A stretch of DNA of 64,000 nucleotides from an uncultured Candidatus Entotheonella sp. (GTDB lineage: Bacteria; Tectomicrobia; Entotheonellia; Entotheonellales; Entotheonellaceae), in NCBI GenBank assembly GCA_958295825.1, contig OY282375.1, positions 4,222,368 through 4,286,367 on the forward strand, read 5' to 3'. The translations under genes were made by a program, and so were the position numbers. Under the pieces are notes generated by a model. The model searched no databases. It worked only from the letters and a program-made list of their open reading frames with translations, and was not told the origin of the DNA. Below, one piece after another: positions 62,608 through 64,000 of the stretch; positions within the stretch are counted from its first letter, which is position 1; the number at the start of each line of letters is the position of its first letter.

Positions 62608-62646
62608 GGGATGAACCTCCTTTCTGTCTCTGAAACTGTGTCGTGT

Positions 62647-62760
62647 TTACGTCAAGACCTTAATGTAGGGAATTCCGTAAAACAAAGTGAATCCGGTTTC
62701 GGGATTTGCAAATCGAGCAGGGAGTCCCTCTGGCAAGCACAAAGTGCTGTCTCGCTTCAT
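62647..62760 (-). CDS. Short gene start truncated by the IS1595-type element
   Basis: ATG 62760 has an AGGAGGT site upstream and reads MKRDSTLCLPEGLPARFANP then ETGFTLFYGIPYIKVLT before the stop. The last residues lie inside the element's terminal repeat, so the native C-terminus is missing. Unknown family; it could also be a small gene belonging to the element itself. Confidence 0.35.
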   Translation of the reverse strand: MKRDSTLCLPEGLPARFANPETGFTLFYGIPYIKVLT

Positions 62761-62795
62761 AGCCGATACCTCCTGCATTATCAGAATCAGACTGA

Positions 62796-63884
62796 TTAAA
62801 ACACCGGGATAATGTCCTCCGGGTCAATCGCCATGGTCTTGCCATCGATATCGACCTCCGGTAAAGCCGGAAATTCCACCCCGTGCGGCTCCAGAATGCC
62901 CTTCAGCCGCAGCACCGCGGCGCGCCAGTTCTCGGCCCGCTCGTCCTCCGTCAGGATGCCCAACCCGGCGGCACGGGCCGCCTCTTCCAGCATGCGGTGT
63001 GCCGGCCGGAAGGTCGGACCCAACTCCCAGAAGTCCGCGGGCGGCACATACAGAATCCCCGACAGAAAGACGAAGCCGGCGCGAATCTGCCGGGTGATGA
63101 CGTCACGCTGCTCCTCCGTCAGGCGTGGCAGCACGTTGCGCAGTACGGCCAGGCAGATGGCCATGTGGCGCGCCTCGTCCTTGCCGATCATCTTGAACGC
63201 CTCTTTGAGCGCTGGCATCGTGGTGCGCTGGTACATGCTGTGGAACAGCGTCGCCGCCGCCACCTCCCCCATCAGGAACGACGCGAACAAAATCGGCAGT
63301 TGGAACTTCGTGATACCGCTCTTGAAGCCGCTCCAGTAGCGGCAGCCGTTGTGGTAATACCACTTGACGTTGTTGCGGGCGAGGCGGCCGAGGGGCGTTT
63401 CGGGCTCGTAGCCGAGCGGTCCGTCGGGCGTCAGGACCTGGATGACGCGCTGGCAGACTTCTTCGTGGTTTACCTCATCCCGCACGATCGAGAAGAAGCA
63501 CTTGCGTACCGGGTCTTCCTCATGCGTCTCCCAGGTGTGGATGAAGGCACGCGAGAACACCGCCGGGCCGGAGCCGTCGAACACCGACAGCAGGGTGAAC
63601 CAGTACGCCATGGCATAGCGTTCGTCCAGGGAGAAATCGTCGGCTTTGAGGGTGTCCCAGGGCAGGGTGTGGGGCGACCAGCCGGGGGCGCGGGCCTGGT
63701 CGTAAATCTGTTGCAGCATGGGCGTTTCGACCCGCCATTCCAGGGGAAAGATGTTCATTTCGGGAAAGGGCGGCGGCTCCTGGGCGTCGAAAAGCAGGGC
63801 GGCGGCGTCCGGTTCCGCGGCGCTGGTATGGTGCGGCGGATGTTCGACAGCGCCGAGCAGGCCTTTGGCATTGGGGCTGGACAT
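62796..63884 (-). CDS. Ferritin-like diiron protein (R2/AurF-like oxygenase type)
   Basis: GAGGA precedes ATG 63884. The 362-residue helical protein has two ExxH pairs, E137-x2-H140 (RDEVNHEEVC) and E237-x2-H240 (KDEARHMAIC), plus Glu207 in FLMGEVAAATLF. That is the carboxylate/histidine set of a diiron four-helix bundle. Diiron oxygenases of this shape hydroxylate or desaturate organic substrates or oxidise amines. A gene ending 9 bases upstream of its ATG is in the same direction, so the two are probably co-transcribed. Confidence 0.75.
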   Translation of the reverse strand: MSSPNAKGLLGAVEHPPHHTSAAEPDAAALLFDAQEPPPFPEMNIFPLEWRVETPMLQQIYDQARAPGWSPHTLPWDTLKADDFSLDERYAMAYWFTLLSVFDGSGPAVFSRAFIHTWETHEEDPVRKCFFSIVRDEVNHEEVCQRVIQVLTPDGPLGYEPETPLGRLARNNVKWYYHNGCRYWSGFKSGITKFQLPILFASFLMGEVAAATLFHSMYQRTTMPALKEAFKMIGKDEARHMAICLAVLRNVLPRLTEEQRDVITRQIRAGFVFLSGILYVPPADFWELGPTFRPAHRMLEEAARAAGLGILTEDERAENWRAAVLRLKGILEPHGVEFPALPEVDIDGKTMAIDPEDIIPVF

Positions 63885-63893
63885 ACGGTGTCC

Positions 63894-64000
63894 TCAGTCT
63901 TGCTGAACGGGCAGAATGGCCGAGGAACTCAGCGAGGCCGGATTGCGGGCCTGCCATTGGCCGGATTCTACGGCGGTCAGGAAGTCACTGACGATACGGT
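63894..64000 (-). CDS. C-terminal end of an upstream gene, partial
   Basis: The minus-strand frame entering from the window edge reads RIVSDFLTAVESGQWQARNP then ASLSSSAILPVQQD and stops at 63894. It lies 9 bases before the diiron gene start and shares its direction. Too short to identify. Confidence 0.5.
   Translation of the reverse strand, partial: RIVSDFLTAVESGQWQARNPASLSSSAILPVQQD

Larger units (their letters stand above)
61226..62680 (+). mobile_element. IS1595-type element carrying a P63C-like passenger, internally deleted
   Basis: Terminal repeats ATTAAGGTCTTGACGTAAAC at about 61236-61255 and, inverted, 62645-62664 are preceded by a further similar 10-12 bases on each side. Inside lie a transposase relic, a P63C-like frame and a divergent frame with strong ribosome-binding site. 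Transposase and passenger each lack a central part, so the element is non-autonomous. Confidence 0.75.

Overview
The window reads as a chromosomal segment of a GC-rich, Gram-negative bacterium. It encodes an outer-membrane beta-barrel protein, an outer-membrane lipoprotein-sorting-like protein, a Tat-exported molybdoenzyme and a menaquinone pathway (ubiE/menG, menB, menA). I cannot assign a genus. The gene mix (CMD peroxidase-like protein, 839-residue transketolase-like enzyme, B12-dependent radical SAM protein, diiron ferritin-like protein, fused biotin carboxylase/BCCP) recalls uncultured soil or sponge-associated lineages such as Tectomicrobia or deltaproteobacterial relatives; this is impression, not proof. 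I found no rRNA, tRNA or CRISPR array.

Layout. 1-3.1 kb: partial CMD-family gene, a 310-bp MITE-like element and a decaying PQQ sugar dehydrogenase/cytochrome c gene. 3.1-13.6 kb: mostly housekeeping (biotin carboxylase fusion, CorC-like and MgtE Mg2+ proteins, macrodomain protein, IleRS). 14-16.2 kb: sulfite-oxidase-type molybdoenzyme, its cytochrome c and a zinc-ribbon-like protein. 16.2-18.7 kb: menaquinone operon. 18.8-22.2 kb and 26-28.3 kb: broken IS5-family copies and gene relics (DUF4105 protein, DNA methyltransferase, IS1595 fragment, Spy-like fragment) around a KefB-type antiporter and a thiolase. 28.7-33 kb: overlapping MMPL / LolA-like / beta-barrel operon. 34-47.6 kb: oxaloacetate decarboxylase-like enzyme, HTH protein, RlmD, UvrC, UvrB, transketolase-like enzyme, D-2-hydroxyacid dehydrogenase, a dead ParDE module and an M20 peptidase.

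47.7-57.1 kb is the accessory core. A restriction-modification pair (endonuclease reading frame broken) is followed directly by a folded attC-like site at 49511-49574, so it looks like an integron gene cassette without an integrase. Next comes an IS5-type element split by an IS66-type element with an 8-bp target duplication, then a second IS5/IS427-type element whose termini match the MITE-like repeat at 714-1023. After that come a xanthine-dehydrogenase-type Mo subunit, a MoaD-like protein and relics. 57-64 kb carries a Tat-exported intradiol dioxygenase, a VOC protein, a B12-radical SAM enzyme, two IS1595-type elements (one carrying a P63C-like passenger, with both its genes internally deleted) and a diiron protein.

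A recurring theme is single-base frame breaks and in-frame amber stops in accessory genes, while housekeeping frames stay open. That fits an IS-driven erosion zone, but some breaks could be assembly errors. Coordinates, repeats and target duplications are read directly from the sequence. Family names come from recalled family motifs, not from a database search.
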